Assembly (NCBI RefSeq): GCF_963975345.1
Contig: NZ_CAXBGE010000002.1
Span: 124,001 to 188,000 of the forward strand
DNA length: 64,000 nucleotides
Origin: Maricaulis sp963975345
GTDB lineage: Bacteria > Pseudomonadota > Alphaproteobacteria > Caulobacterales > Maricaulaceae
Direction of reading: 5' to 3'
The translations under genes and the position numbers were made by a program. The notes under the pieces are model-generated. The model had not been told where the DNA came from. It was given only the letters and a program-made list of their open reading frames with translations, and searched no databases. Positions 44,533 to 55,002 of the stretch are shown piece by piece. How positions within the stretch are numbered: position 1 is the stretch's first letter; each line of letters opens with the position of its first letter.

Positions 44533-46325
44533 TCTGCCGCCACCCGGCGTGCTTCGTCATCGACATGCGGGATGACAATATCGCCGTCCTGCATATCCCA
44601 AGCTGCCGTCGGGCAGCGCTCGGCGCACAGGCCGCAATGCAGGCAGAGGTCTTCGTCCTTGACCATCACCCGGCCGGTATCTTTCAACGGCTCGGAGACA
44701 AACAGCGCTTGGTCGAGATTTGCCGCCGGCGCCTTGAGCGTCTGGCGTAGGTCCGACTCTTCCGCATTGGAGACGATGGAGAGACAATCAACCGGGCAAA
44801 TATCGATACAGGCATCGCATTCCTTGCACAGAGGCGCGTCGAATATCGTCTGAACGTCGCAATTGAGACAGCGCTGCACCTCGGTGACAATCTGCTCGGC
44901 GGTATAGCCCATTTCCACTTCGGTCTTGCGATTGCCGAGACGGGCTTTCAGCTCAACCAGTGGCATCACGCGGCGATGGCCGCGCTCATAATCATTGGAA
45001 TACATCCACTCATTGACGCCCATTTTGGCGGATTGGAGATTGACGCCGCGCGGCATGCGTTCCGCCAGATCAGTCTTCTCGCAATGCTTGTGGATCGAAA
45101 TCGCCGCTTGGTGGCCATGCTCGACAGCCCAGATGATATTCTTGGGACCAAAGGCACTGTCCCCGCCGAAGAAGACGCCGGGAATGGTGGATTGATAAGT
45201 GGTGGTGTCGACGATGGGCACGCCCCATTTGTCGAATTCCAGACCGATATCGCGCTCGATCCAGGGGAAGGCATTCTCTTGGCCGATCGCCAGGATAACA
45301 TCGTCGCAGGGAATGATTTTGGTGCCGGTATTACGCGTCGCGGCGATATTGCCGCGGGCGTCGAGATCATATTCCATCAGCTCGAATTCCATGCCGACGA
45401 GCTTGCCATTCTCGGTCACGAAACGCTTGGGCGAATGATTGACGAGGATTTCGACATTCTCGCCCTCGGCGTCTTCGAGCTCCCAGGGGGAGGCCTTGAA
45501 GAATTGCCGTGGCTTGCGCGCCATCACCTTGACGTCGTCGGCACCGAGCCGCAGCGATGAACGGCAACAATCCATCGCCGTATTGCCGACGCCGATGATC
45601 AGAACTTTTTTGCCGATCTTCTCGATATGCTCGAAAGCAACACTTTCCAGCCAATCGATCCCGATATGGATATTGGCGGCGGCTTCCTCGCGGCCATCGA
45701 TCTGAAGGTCCTTGCCCTTGGGCGCGCCGGAGCCGATGAAAATCGCGTCAAAATCCGCTGCGAGCATCGCTTTCATGCTCTCAATGCGGTGATTGAGCTT
45801 CAGATCGACGCCCATATTGAGGATATAGCCAATCTCCTCGTCCAACACGTCTTCCGGCAGGCGGAAGGAGGGGATGTTGGAGATCATCAACCCGCCGGGG
45901 CGGTGCATGCCTTCAAAAATCGTACACTCATAGCCCAACGGCGCCAGATCATTGGCGACGGTAAGCGAGGCAGGGCCCGCCCCGATCAGCGCGATCTTCT
46001 TGCCATTGGTGTTGGCCGGTTTTTGCGGCACGAGATGCGCGACCTCGTCGCGATGGTCGGCGGCGACGCGCTTGAGGCGGCAGATTGCGACCGGCTCTTC
46101 CTCGACGCGGCCACGGCGGCAAGCCGGCTCGCACGGCCGGTCGCAGACGCGGCCGAGAATGCCGGGGAACACATTGGAGCGCCGATTGACCATATAGGCC
46201 TCGGTAAACTCACCCTGCGCGATCAACCGGATATATTCCGGGACGGGCGTATGGGCCGGACAGGCCCACTGACAATCAACAACCTTGTGGAAATAGTCGG
46301 GATCGCCGGTATTGGTCGGCTTCAT
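44529..46325 (-). CDS. GltD-like FAD/NAD(P) oxidoreductase with ferredoxin domain
   Basis: The 598-aa protein resembles the small subunit of glutamate synthase with extra iron-sulfur domains. An N-terminal Fe-S region (CQWACPAHTPVPEYI...CDRPCEPACRRG) is followed by the FAD site (KIALIGAGPASLTVANDL), the NAD(P)H site (VLIIGVGNTAMDCCRSSL) and a C-terminal ferredoxin pair (CKECDACIDICPVDC; CLHCGLCAERCPTA). Overlap with korA implies it passes electrons between KorAB ferredoxin chemistry and NAD(P)H, replacing a free ferredoxin. First gene of the unit; an inverted repeat at 46417-46435 lies about 90 bp upstream. Confidence 0.88.
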   Translation of the reverse strand: MKPTNTGDPDYFHKVVDCQWACPAHTPVPEYIRLIAQGEFTEAYMVNRRSNVFPGILGRVCDRPCEPACRRGRVEEEPVAICRLKRVAADHRDEVAHLVPQKPANTNGKKIALIGAGPASLTVANDLAPLGYECTIFEGMHRPGGLMISNIPSFRLPEDVLDEEIGYILNMGVDLKLNHRIESMKAMLAADFDAIFIGSGAPKGKDLQIDGREEAAANIHIGIDWLESVAFEHIEKIGKKVLIIGVGNTAMDCCRSSLRLGADDVKVMARKPRQFFKASPWELEDAEGENVEILVNHSPKRFVTENGKLVGMEFELMEYDLDARGNIAATRNTGTKIIPCDDVILAIGQENAFPWIERDIGLEFDKWGVPIVDTTTYQSTIPGVFFGGDSAFGPKNIIWAVEHGHQAAISIHKHCEKTDLAERMPRGVNLQSAKMGVNEWMYSNDYERGHRRVMPLVELKARLGNRKTEVEMGYTAEQIVTEVQRCLNCDVQTIFDAPLCKECDACIDICPVDCLSIVSNAEESDLRQTLKAPAANLDQALFVSEPLKDTGRVMVKDEDLCLHCGLCAERCPTAAWDMQDGDIVIPHVDDEARRVAAE

Positions 46326-46416
46326 AACGCGCTTCCCCCTCGGAGCCGGGCTCCGGTTTTGCTTGAGGTCGCATCCATTCGGAACCGCCCCTGATTGGGA
46401 GCCATTCTCACATCTT

Positions 46417-46435
46417 CTTGACCATTGGGGTCAAG
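46417..46435. promoter_or_regulatory. Inverted repeat CTTGACC-N5-GGTCAAG, candidate operator
   Basis: A perfect 7-bp-arm inverted repeat lies in the 348-bp divergent gap between the kor unit and the zinc-ribbon gene. The gap also has a short GGGCGAT/ATCGCCC hairpin at 46547-46569 and otherwise nothing I recognise. The palindrome could serve either direction. Confidence 0.35.
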
Positions 46436-46673
46436 TTGTTTCGCCGGTAAAGCGTGGTCACATAAGCAGTATGTATGCAGCTGCGTCGCGTTCGCACTAC
46501 GAGGGAGGGCGCGCAGCACATCGGGTTCGTCGGTGGTCGGGGCGCAGGGCGATTCTGGAGTCATCGCCCGCCCTCTCAGCCGGCCCGATTGCGCTCGACA
46601 AGCCCGCGCTGATCGACTTATCGTGGCGTTATACAGGGGTCGTGAATCGAAAACAGATCACAGGAACAGAGAG

Positions 46674-47162
46674 ATGGGACGAGTCTTCAAAGCCGACATC
46701 CGACGGGAAACCACCTGCCCATCGTGTGCCACCGGCTATTATTATTTCGACGAAGTGGAAGTTCACGAAGGCGGCGGCGATTTTGACGCCGCGATCCGCA
46801 AGAAGGTCGAAAACGGCGTCGATGTCGTGCCCTGCCCGTCCTGCAAAAAGCTTTCCCCCGCCATGCGCAAGCAACACTGGATCGACCTGGCGGCCTTTAT
46901 CGTCGGCCTTATCGCAAGCCTTGGAACGGCTGGCGTAATTATGGGGATATTTGAATCCGGCGGGGTCATCATGATCGGCCTGCTGGTCCTCGCTCTGCTG
47001 GGCGCCCTGGCTTGCGCGGTCCTGATCGTGGTCTGGCCGTTTTCACCCATGATGAACCGTGATCGCGCCGTCATTCCCGGACAGGAAGACCAGGCGAGCG
47101 AGGCGGTGAAAGCCAAGATCGAGACTTGGCAGGCGAACCGGGATCAAGCAACACTGGTCTGA
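46674..47162 (+). CDS. Zinc-ribbon membrane protein of unknown function
   Basis: The 162-aa product begins with a cytoplasmic zinc-ribbon-like part (TTCPSCATGYYYFDEVEV...VDVVPCPSCKKLSP: two CPxC knuckles about 40 residues apart), then two hydrophobic helices (WIDLAAFIVGLIASLGTAGVIMGIF; VIMIGLLVLALLGALACAVLIVVW) and a charged C-terminal tail. The frame is open from 46425 but only ATG 46674 gives a protein-like N-terminus; its SD (AGGAACAGAG) is moderate. Stands alone between the kor unit and the ATP-grasp pair. Function unknown. Confidence 0.68.
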   Translation: MGRVFKADIRRETTCPSCATGYYYFDEVEVHEGGGDFDAAIRKKVENGVDVVPCPSCKKLSPAMRKQHWIDLAAFIVGLIASLGTAGVIMGIFESGGVIMIGLLVLALLGALACAVLIVVWPFSPMMNRDRAVIPGQEDQASEAVKAKIETWQANRDQATLV

Positions 47163-47348
47163 GATGGGGGACGGCACCCCCCCTGGGCCGGGCTGACAGA
47201 AACTCAGGCGCAGCTCTGCCCCGAGATAGCCACGTCAGCCTGATAGCCCATAACCCTCGCGTGGCGAAATGGTGTGAGAGCCGGTATATTCCGCTTCCAA
47301 GAAGCCAAGGCAGTCTTCCGCGTCGTTCAGACACTCAAGAGGTAGAGC

Positions 47349-48632
47349 ATGCCGAAACCGGTCATCATTATCACCTATGCCCGCAGCCTGATGGCGCTGA
47401 CCGTCGGTCAATCGCTGCGGCCGATCGCCGGCAAGTTGATTGGTGTCGATAGCGTCGAATGGACCGTGCTGGGTTTTTCAAGACTGTGCGACGAACACAG
47501 GCACCTGCCCGATCCGGGCAGCCGCCCACAGGACTATGTCGAGGCGCTGGTGGCGCTGAGCGAGGAATTCCTCGATCAAGGTCCGGTGCTGATCATGCCG
47601 GTGTTCGAGGATGCGCCGCTCTTGGCGCGCAACCGCGACAAATTCCCGAAAGGCGTCACGATTGCCGCCTCGCCAGCCGCAGCGATGGACCAGGTCTATC
47701 CCAAGGACAAGCTGGCCCGCTCCGTCGCTGAATGGGGCGTGCCGGCACCCGCCACCGATGTGGTGGAAACGCCGTTGAAGGGCAAAGCCGGGACATTCAA
47801 GAACAAACCGCCATTGATCATCAAGCCGGCCGAAGGCAATGGCGGACGCGGTGTCTTGCGGGTCGAAACGACGGCCGAGCTCGAGCACGAGCTGGCCAAA
47901 CGCTCCGGGACGCAATTGCTGCAGGCACTGGTGCCGGGCAAGGATTATTGCGTCACGGCGATGGCCGATGGCAAAACGGTCTTCGCGCTCTCGGCCTATC
48001 TCAATCTGGAGCAATATCCGCCGCATAACGGTGCTGGCGCCCTGCGCGAGACCGTGCTCGCCGACGCGTTCAGGCCGTCGATGCAACGCATTGTCGAGGC
48101 ATCCGGCTGGACCGGCACGCTGCAGGCCGATTTCCGCTGGAGCGGCGATGAGGCCGACACGCCGATGCTGATCGAGATCAATGCGCGGCTCTGGGCTGGC
48201 ATCACCCATTCTGTGCATTCCGGCGTCGACTATCCGCTCTTGCTCGCCAAGCAGGCACTCGGCGATACCCTGCCCGAGCCGGGCAAGCCACAAATCGGCT
48301 TTCGTTCCAAACTGCCCTTCCTGTGGCTGGCCGGCCTGACTGGGAGCAGTCTGGATGAAGCCGAATATCTCGGTCAGATCGAGGAGAGCTGGAACCAGTT
48401 GGCGCAATCGGACATCACGCTGGGTGACCGGATTACGGGTCTGTGGCGCGACATGACCGATTTCGAGACCTTGCGCGACGATATCAATGCCGCGCTTGAA
48501 CGCAGCAAACGGGCCGAAGGCGCGAAGGCCGATATCGGCGTCGACGAAGCGGGCAGCGCAGCACTGGGCTCGCTCTTCATCCTGTCGCACCTTTTGCGCC
48601 ATGGCCGCCTGCCCGCCGAAGTGAAAAAATGA
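47349..48632 (+). CDS. ATP-grasp domain protein
   Basis: The 427-aa protein is an ATP-grasp ligase. After a Rossmann-like pre-grasp region (PVIIITYARSLMALTVGQSL) come the nucleotide-binding segments NKPPLIIKPAEGNGGRGVLRV and LLQALVPGKDYCVTAM and the metal-binding end PMLIEINARLWAGITHSVHSGVDYP. Such enzymes join a carboxylate to an amine through an acyl-phosphate; this variant is closest in layout to carbamoyl-phosphate-synthase-like and peptide ligases. AGAGGTAGAG gives a good SD. Overlapping by 4 bp is a class I amidotransferase, so the two likely make and break, or amidate, the same metabolite. Substrate unknown. Confidence 0.82.
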   Translation: MPKPVIIITYARSLMALTVGQSLRPIAGKLIGVDSVEWTVLGFSRLCDEHRHLPDPGSRPQDYVEALVALSEEFLDQGPVLIMPVFEDAPLLARNRDKFPKGVTIAASPAAAMDQVYPKDKLARSVAEWGVPAPATDVVETPLKGKAGTFKNKPPLIIKPAEGNGGRGVLRVETTAELEHELAKRSGTQLLQALVPGKDYCVTAMADGKTVFALSAYLNLEQYPPHNGAGALRETVLADAFRPSMQRIVEASGWTGTLQADFRWSGDEADTPMLIEINARLWAGITHSVHSGVDYPLLLAKQALGDTLPEPGKPQIGFRSKLPFLWLAGLTGSSLDEAEYLGQIEESWNQLAQSDITLGDRITGLWRDMTDFETLRDDINAALERSKRAEGAKADIGVDEAGSAALGSLFILSHLLRHGRLPAEVKK

Positions 48633-49339
48633 GCGCGCAGGCCACACCGTTCAAACCCCTGATCGGCTTTACCGCCGGCACGCAGGGCGATCACGGCGTC
48701 GCCTTCCTGCTGCGGCTGGCGATCTGGCTGGCCGGCGGTCGCACAACGCGGCTCAAGCGCACTCCGGACGAGCGCGACGGCGTCATGCCGGACGGGCTGT
48801 TGTTTGGCGGCGGGCTCGATATTGATCCGGCCCGCTATGCCGGCGACGAGGCGTTCGAGTCACAAATCGATCACCGACGCGATGATCTGGAATGGTCATG
48901 GATGGACTGGGCCGACAGCGCACGCGTGCCGGCTCTGGGCATTTGCCGTGGCCTGCAAATGCTCAACGTGCATGCCGGCGGCGATCTGCATCAAACGCTC
49001 GACCCGGACATCATTGCGGCCTGGCCCACCACCGCGCTAGAATACCTTGTTTTCCGCAAACCGATCCGGATTGAACGGGGCTCGCATCTTGAAGCCGCCA
49101 CCGGCGCGACCACGCTCGACGTCAACAGCCTGCACCTGCAAGCCGTCCGCAATCCGGCCCCCGGCTTCAGCGTCGTCGCCCGCGAACGCGCTAGCGACGG
49201 CATCCAGGGCATCGAAGCCGACGAACCAGCCCTGCGCATGGGCGTGCAATACCACCCCGAGATGCTGCTGCACCAACCCACATCACGCTCGCTGTTTCGC
49301 TATTTTGTGGATCGCTGCCGGGGCAATGGCGCGGACTAA
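48629..49339 (+). CDS. Class I glutamine amidotransferase-like, peptidase C26 type
   Basis: The 236-aa protein matches gamma-glutamyl hydrolases of the PuuD type: GLLFGGGLDIDPARY, the nucleophile elbow ALGICRGLQMLNVHAGGDLHQ (Cys) and the catalytic His-Pro-Glu in MGVQYHPEM. These split gamma-glutamyl amides such as gamma-glutamyl-GABA. ATG 48629 overlaps the ATP-grasp stop by 4 bp, so the hydrolase and the ligase are coupled. The combination suggests a gamma-glutamyl or similar amide pathway; no spermidine or GABA genes are nearby. Confidence 0.86.
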   Translation: MSAQATPFKPLIGFTAGTQGDHGVAFLLRLAIWLAGGRTTRLKRTPDERDGVMPDGLLFGGGLDIDPARYAGDEAFESQIDHRRDDLEWSWMDWADSARVPALGICRGLQMLNVHAGGDLHQTLDPDIIAAWPTTALEYLVFRKPIRIERGSHLEAATGATTLDVNSLHLQAVRNPAPGFSVVARERASDGIQGIEADEPALRMGVQYHPEMLLHQPTSRSLFRYFVDRCRGNGAD

Positions 49340-49382
49340 CGCCTCCTCCCCCGAAGACGACTATTTACCCCGACCCATGACA

Positions 49383-49484
49383 CCACTTTCCCCCGGAGGA
49401 GCGAAGCGAATTCCGGGGCCTGCCATTCGTTGCGGCGCTAGCACAACCCAGCTCCAGCAGGCCCCGGCACAAGGCCGGGGGAAG
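49383..49484. repeat. Dispersed intergenic repeat, copy 1
   Basis: Both ends are near-inverted: ACTTTCCCCCGGAGGAGCGA... at the left and ...GGCCCCGGCACAAGGCCGGG at the right. The left end (CCCCGGAGGAGCGAAGCGAA, TCCGGGGCCT) and right end match the copy at 62057-62154; the middle differs. Non-coding. Confidence 0.75.
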
Positions 49485-49528
49485 CGTGTTTTGTGATTTA
49501 CGGAGATTACAAAAGCCGCCCTTCCCCC

Positions 49529-50464
49529 TCACAACTCATCCACAGAATGCTCATGATGCCGCGCCTCGGCCTTCAGCCAGGCGATGAAGCTTTGCGCGTC
49601 AGCGCTGAGTGGCCGGTTCTTCGCTGTCACGACCTGATAGGCCGAACGCACCGGTGAGGCGCCGTCGGAGAAGAGCGCCACCAGGCGTCCGGCAGCGAGA
49701 TCATTCTGGACTAGGGTGCGCTTGGCGAGGGCGACGCCGCGGCCGGCCACCGCGCTGTCGATCACCAGGGCGGACTGATTGAAGCGGACGCCGCCCGAGA
49801 CATCGACACCGCGCACGCGGCGAGCCTTGAGCCAGGAGGCCCAGTCGGCGCCATCGACATCGCTTTCCGGTGAGGCGTCGTGCAGCAGCGTGTGGCCGGC
49901 CAGGTCGCGCGGACGCACCAGCGGTTTGCCGTCATGGAGCAGGTCGGGCGAGCAGACGGGCAGAACCTCCTCGGTCAACAAGCGCTCCTCATTCAACGTC
50001 ATATCCCCACCCGGGCCATAGCGGATCGCCAGATCGGCGGCACCGGCGGCAAGGTCGACGCGCTCACTGGCGGCGGAGATCCAGACTTCGATGCCCGGAT
50101 GGGCCTCCTGGAAACGGTGCAGACGCGGGGCGAGCCATTTGCCGGCGAAGGAGGGCGAGACCGAGACGGTCAGGCTGCGCTTCATCGCCGGGCGCCGCAT
50201 CAAGGACACGGCGCGTTCGAGCATGTCGAAGGCATCGCTGGCCGTATTGGCAGCAGCGCGGCCGGCCTCGGTCAGGGCGAGGCCGCGGCCCTGACGGGTG
50301 AAAAGCGGCGTACCGACATGTTCCTCCAGCAGGCGGATTTGCTGACTGATTGCACCGGGCGTGACGGCCAGTTCATCAGCCGCCTTGGCAAAGCTTTCAA
50401 GCCGGGCGGCGGCCTCGAAGGCGCGCAGGGCGTTGAGCGGGGGAAGGCGTGAGGTCTGGGCCAT
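49529..50464 (-). CDS. LysR-family transcriptional regulator (GcvA-like)
   Basis: The 311-aa protein has the LysR winged HTH at residues about 8-66 (LPPLNALRAFEAAARLESFAKAADELAVTPGAISQQIRLLEEHVGTPLFTR) and a periplasmic-binding-protein-like effector domain. Wording of the HTH and the LPP-L start is that of the GcvA subgroup. ATG 50464 is preferred; a GTG at 50470 is also possible. It diverges from cysG by about 100 bp, so it may control the sulfite operon in place of CysB; the divergent arrangement is the only evidence. Confidence 0.9.
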   Translation of the reverse strand: MAQTSRLPPLNALRAFEAAARLESFAKAADELAVTPGAISQQIRLLEEHVGTPLFTRQGRGLALTEAGRAAANTASDAFDMLERAVSLMRRPAMKRSLTVSVSPSFAGKWLAPRLHRFQEAHPGIEVWISAASERVDLAAGAADLAIRYGPGGDMTLNEERLLTEEVLPVCSPDLLHDGKPLVRPRDLAGHTLLHDASPESDVDGADWASWLKARRVRGVDVSGGVRFNQSALVIDSAVAGRGVALAKRTLVQNDLAAGRLVALFSDGASPVRSAYQVVTAKNRPLSADAQSFIAWLKAEARHHEHSVDEL

Positions 50465-50570
50465 GGTCACTGTTTAGTTTTTCTAATCAGAAATGGCAAT
50501 AATCATCGTTTGAATTCGGGCCACCCAATAGAAATATTGCAGGTGTCGCGCCATGAAGGCGCAGGATCGG

Positions 50571-51965
50571 ATGAGCAATATGCGTGTTTTCCCAGCCTCC
50601 ATGCCCTTGGACGGCCGAACGGTAATCGTCACGGGCCATGGCCCGATGGCGCAGGCCAAGGCACGCCTCTTTCTCACCTCCCCAGCCCGGTTGAAGTGGT
50701 TCACCGGCGAAGCGGCCGAATCTGTACCTGCTGATATTGCCCAATATGCGCAGGTTATACGCCGGGAGCCGACCCGGCGGGATCTTCATGGCGCGACATT
50801 GCTCTTCATCGCCGGTGGCGCCCCCGATGCGATCACCGAACTGGCTGCGGCTGCCCGCGAGCTCGGCGTGTTGGTCAATATCGTCGATGCGCCTGCCGCC
50901 TCCGATTTCCAGACCCCCGCAATTGTTGATCGCGACGGTATCGTGATCGCCATCGCGTCCGGCGGTGCAGCGCCGGTTCTGTCGGTGGATATCCGCGCCG
51001 CCATCGAAACCCTGATCCCCGCGCGCATCGGCGTGCTGGCCGATCTCGCGCGGGAATTGCGCGGCACGGTGAAGTCCGTCATCAAGCGCTTCGATGATCG
51101 GCGTGCGTTCTGGGAGCGCGCCCTGCGCGGCAAGGCCCGCGATCTGGCACTGTCCGGCGACAGGGTCGGTGCCCGCCGCGAAATGCTGCGCGCCCTCAAT
51201 GCCTCTGCCGAACCGGCGACAGGCATCGTCCATCTGGTTGGCGCCGGGCCGGGCGATCCCGATCTGTTGACGCTGAGAGCCGCCCGTCTGCTGCGCGAAG
51301 CCGATGTGATTGTGCATGACCGCTTGGTCAGCGCCGGCGTGCTCGATCTGGCGCGCCGTGACGCGATCCGGATCGATGTCGGCAAGACCAAGGGGCACCA
51401 CCCCGTGCCGCAACCATCGATCGAAGACATTCTGATTGAGCACGCCGCCAAGGGCCTGCGCGTGGTGCGTCTCAAGGGCGGCGATCCGTTCATTTTCGGA
51501 CGCGGCGGCGAAGAGCTTGAAGCCGTGCGTGCCGCCGGGATCGACGTCCAGGTCACACCCGGCATCACAGCCGCCATGGCCTGCGCCGCCTCGGCGGGCA
51601 TCCCGCTGACCCATCGTGACCATGCCCAATCGGTCACCTTTGCTTCGGGCGTCGTCAAACAGGACGGCCCGGACGCCGATTACCGCGCCCTTGCCGCGCC
51701 CAACGCCACCGCCGTGTTCTATATGGGTGTCGGCGCGGCACCGCAGATCCAGACCAAGATGATCGCGCATGGCCGCGCGGCGCAGACGCCGGTCGCCCTG
51801 ATCGAGAACGGATCGAGCGATGGTGAGCGCCGCTTCACCGGCACGCTCGGCGACCTGGCCGGGCTGGTGGCGCGTGAGAATATCAATGGCCCGACCATCA
51901 TCATTATCGGCGAAACGGCAGCCTTTTCTGCCCGTCTACCTGAGCGCGTGGAGCAATTCGCATGA
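50571..51965 (+). CDS. cysG: Siroheme synthase (uroporphyrinogen methyltransferase / dehydrogenase-ferrochelatase)
   Basis: CysG makes siroheme for the sulfite reductase encoded downstream. The N-terminal third is the NAD-dependent precorrin-2 dehydrogenase/ferrochelatase (GRTVIVTGHGPMAQAKARLFL, VNIVDAPAASDFQTPAIVDRDGIVIAIASGG); the rest is the SAM methyltransferase (VHLVGAGPGDPDLLTLRAARLL; VRLKGGDPFIFGRGGEE; QVTPGITAAMACAASAGIPLTHRD). The family Cys-Asn in VNVVD is Asn-Ile here. Starts at 50553, 50571 and 50580 are in frame; AGGATCGG favours 50571. Overlaps the DUF2849 gene by 4 bp. Confidence 0.95.
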   Translation: MSNMRVFPASMPLDGRTVIVTGHGPMAQAKARLFLTSPARLKWFTGEAAESVPADIAQYAQVIRREPTRRDLHGATLLFIAGGAPDAITELAAAARELGVLVNIVDAPAASDFQTPAIVDRDGIVIAIASGGAAPVLSVDIRAAIETLIPARIGVLADLARELRGTVKSVIKRFDDRRAFWERALRGKARDLALSGDRVGARREMLRALNASAEPATGIVHLVGAGPGDPDLLTLRAARLLREADVIVHDRLVSAGVLDLARRDAIRIDVGKTKGHHPVPQPSIEDILIEHAAKGLRVVRLKGGDPFIFGRGGEELEAVRAAGIDVQVTPGITAAMACAASAGIPLTHRDHAQSVTFASGVVKQDGPDADYRALAAPNATAVFYMGVGAAPQIQTKMIAHGRAAQTPVALIENGSSDGERRFTGTLGDLAGLVARENINGPTIIIIGETAAFSARLPERVEQFA

Positions 51966-52254
51966 AAGCCATCACCGCCAATCGCCTCACCGACGGCCGC
52001 GTGATTTACCGCACTGCTGACGCTGAATGGTCGACCGATTATAACGCCGCGCACGCTCTCAGCGATACCGAGGCGGAAACCGCGCTGGCCGCTGCCGAGC
52101 GCGACGCCTCCATCATCGTCGGTCCCTATCTGATCGAGCTGGGTGAAACCGCTCCGGCGGGCCAGAAGTGGCGCCGTGAAGGGATCCGGATTGACGGGCC
52201 GACATCGGGCACGACCCGCCCGTCTGCCCCAGCGCACACGCGGCGGGCCGCCTG

Positions 52255-52255
<1 letters not shown>
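51962..52255 (+). CDS. DUF2849 protein
   Basis: The 97-aa protein (KAITANRLTDGRVIYRTADAEWSTDYNAAHALSDTEAETAL) matches the short DUF2849 proteins that sit between cysG and cysI in alphaproteobacteria. No biochemical role is established to my knowledge; conserved position implies a part in sulfite reduction. It overlaps cysG by 4 bp and cysI by one base (TGATG). Confidence 0.85.
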
Positions 52256-53878
<1,623 letters not shown>

Positions 53879-53892
<14 letters not shown>

Positions 53893-54967
53893 TCCCGCGA
53901 CCGAGACCGACCGAAGCGCCCTGGCCCAGCTGGCCTCGGGCGGCGGTAAGACCGTTGAATTGTCGGGCGGTGCCGATTGGCGCACGGCGGCTGAGGATAT
54001 TCGCGGCGCGGTGCAGGTCGATATCCGCTTTGCCAGTTTCAAGGATGGCCGTGGCTTTTCGCTGGCGACGCAATTGCGCACCCGGCTTGGGTATAGCGGC
54101 CGCCTGCGCGCCATCGGCGACCTGATCCCGGACCAGGCCCAGTTTCTCAAACGCGTCGGCTTTGACGCGATCACCCCTGACCGCAGCGATCTGGCCGCCG
54201 ACTGGGCAAACGCGGAACGGCGCTATTCGGTCGTCTATCAACCGGCCCATGATGCCATCGCCACGATACCGGCGCTGCGCAAGAGCTCGAGCGACGAGCT
54301 GGAGCAGTTCAACGCGCGCTACCGCAATAGCGACGCGCTCGAGATTCTGCACGATGCGCTCGAGACAACATGGCGCGGCCGGATTGCCTTGCTCTCTTCC
54401 TTCGGGACCGAGGCGGCCGTCAGCCTGCACCTCGCCTCGCGGATCAATCCGGCAACGCCGGTCCTGTTTCTCGATACCGGGCGTCATTTCGCCCAGACCG
54501 AACAATATCTGCGCACGCTGGTGGACCGTCTCAAGCTGACCGATGTGCGGGTGCTGAAACCCGATACCGGCGAAGTCCAGACCGAGGATGCCGATGGCTA
54601 TCTATGGCAGCGTGATGCCGACGCCTGCTGTGCCATGCGCAAAGTCCGCCCGCTCTCGCGGGCGCTGGACGAGTTCGATGCCCTGGTGACCGGCCGCAAG
54701 CGCTTTCACGGCGGCGCCCGGACGGATCTGCCCGTCGTCGAGCGCGTCGCTGACGGCCTGCGGGTCAATCCTCTGGCCAACTGGTCGGCAGAGCAGATCC
54801 AGGCTTATTTCCAGGCGCATGATTTGCCGCGTCACCCATTGGCCGATATGGGGTATAGCTCGATTGGCTGCTGGACCTGCACGGCGCCGGCCTATGGCGG
54901 CGGCGGCTTGCGCGCCGGTCGCTGGCCCGGCCAGAACAAGACTGAGTGTGGCATCCATGCGCGCTAG
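53879..54967 (+). CDS. cysH: DUF934-APS reductase fusion
   Basis: This 362-aa chain fuses two proteins usually separate in this operon type. Residues about 35-120 are the DUF934 domain (VDIRFASFKDGRGFSLATQLR, GDLIPDQAQFLKRVGFDAI), which often sits next to cysI. Residues about 140-360 are CysH, the adenylyl-sulfate reductase: SSFGTEAAVSLHLA, LDTGRHFAQTEQYL, CCAMRKVRPL and SIGCWTCTAP...KTECGIH. The CC...CxxC cysteines indicate the 4Fe-4S APS-reducing form, not the PAPS form. AAGGAGG 6 nt upstream of ATG 53879 fixes the start. It makes sulfite for CysI. Confidence 0.92.
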
Positions 54968-55002
54968 CATGCCGCAAAACTTTGATCGGAAAGGACGGGC
55001 TC

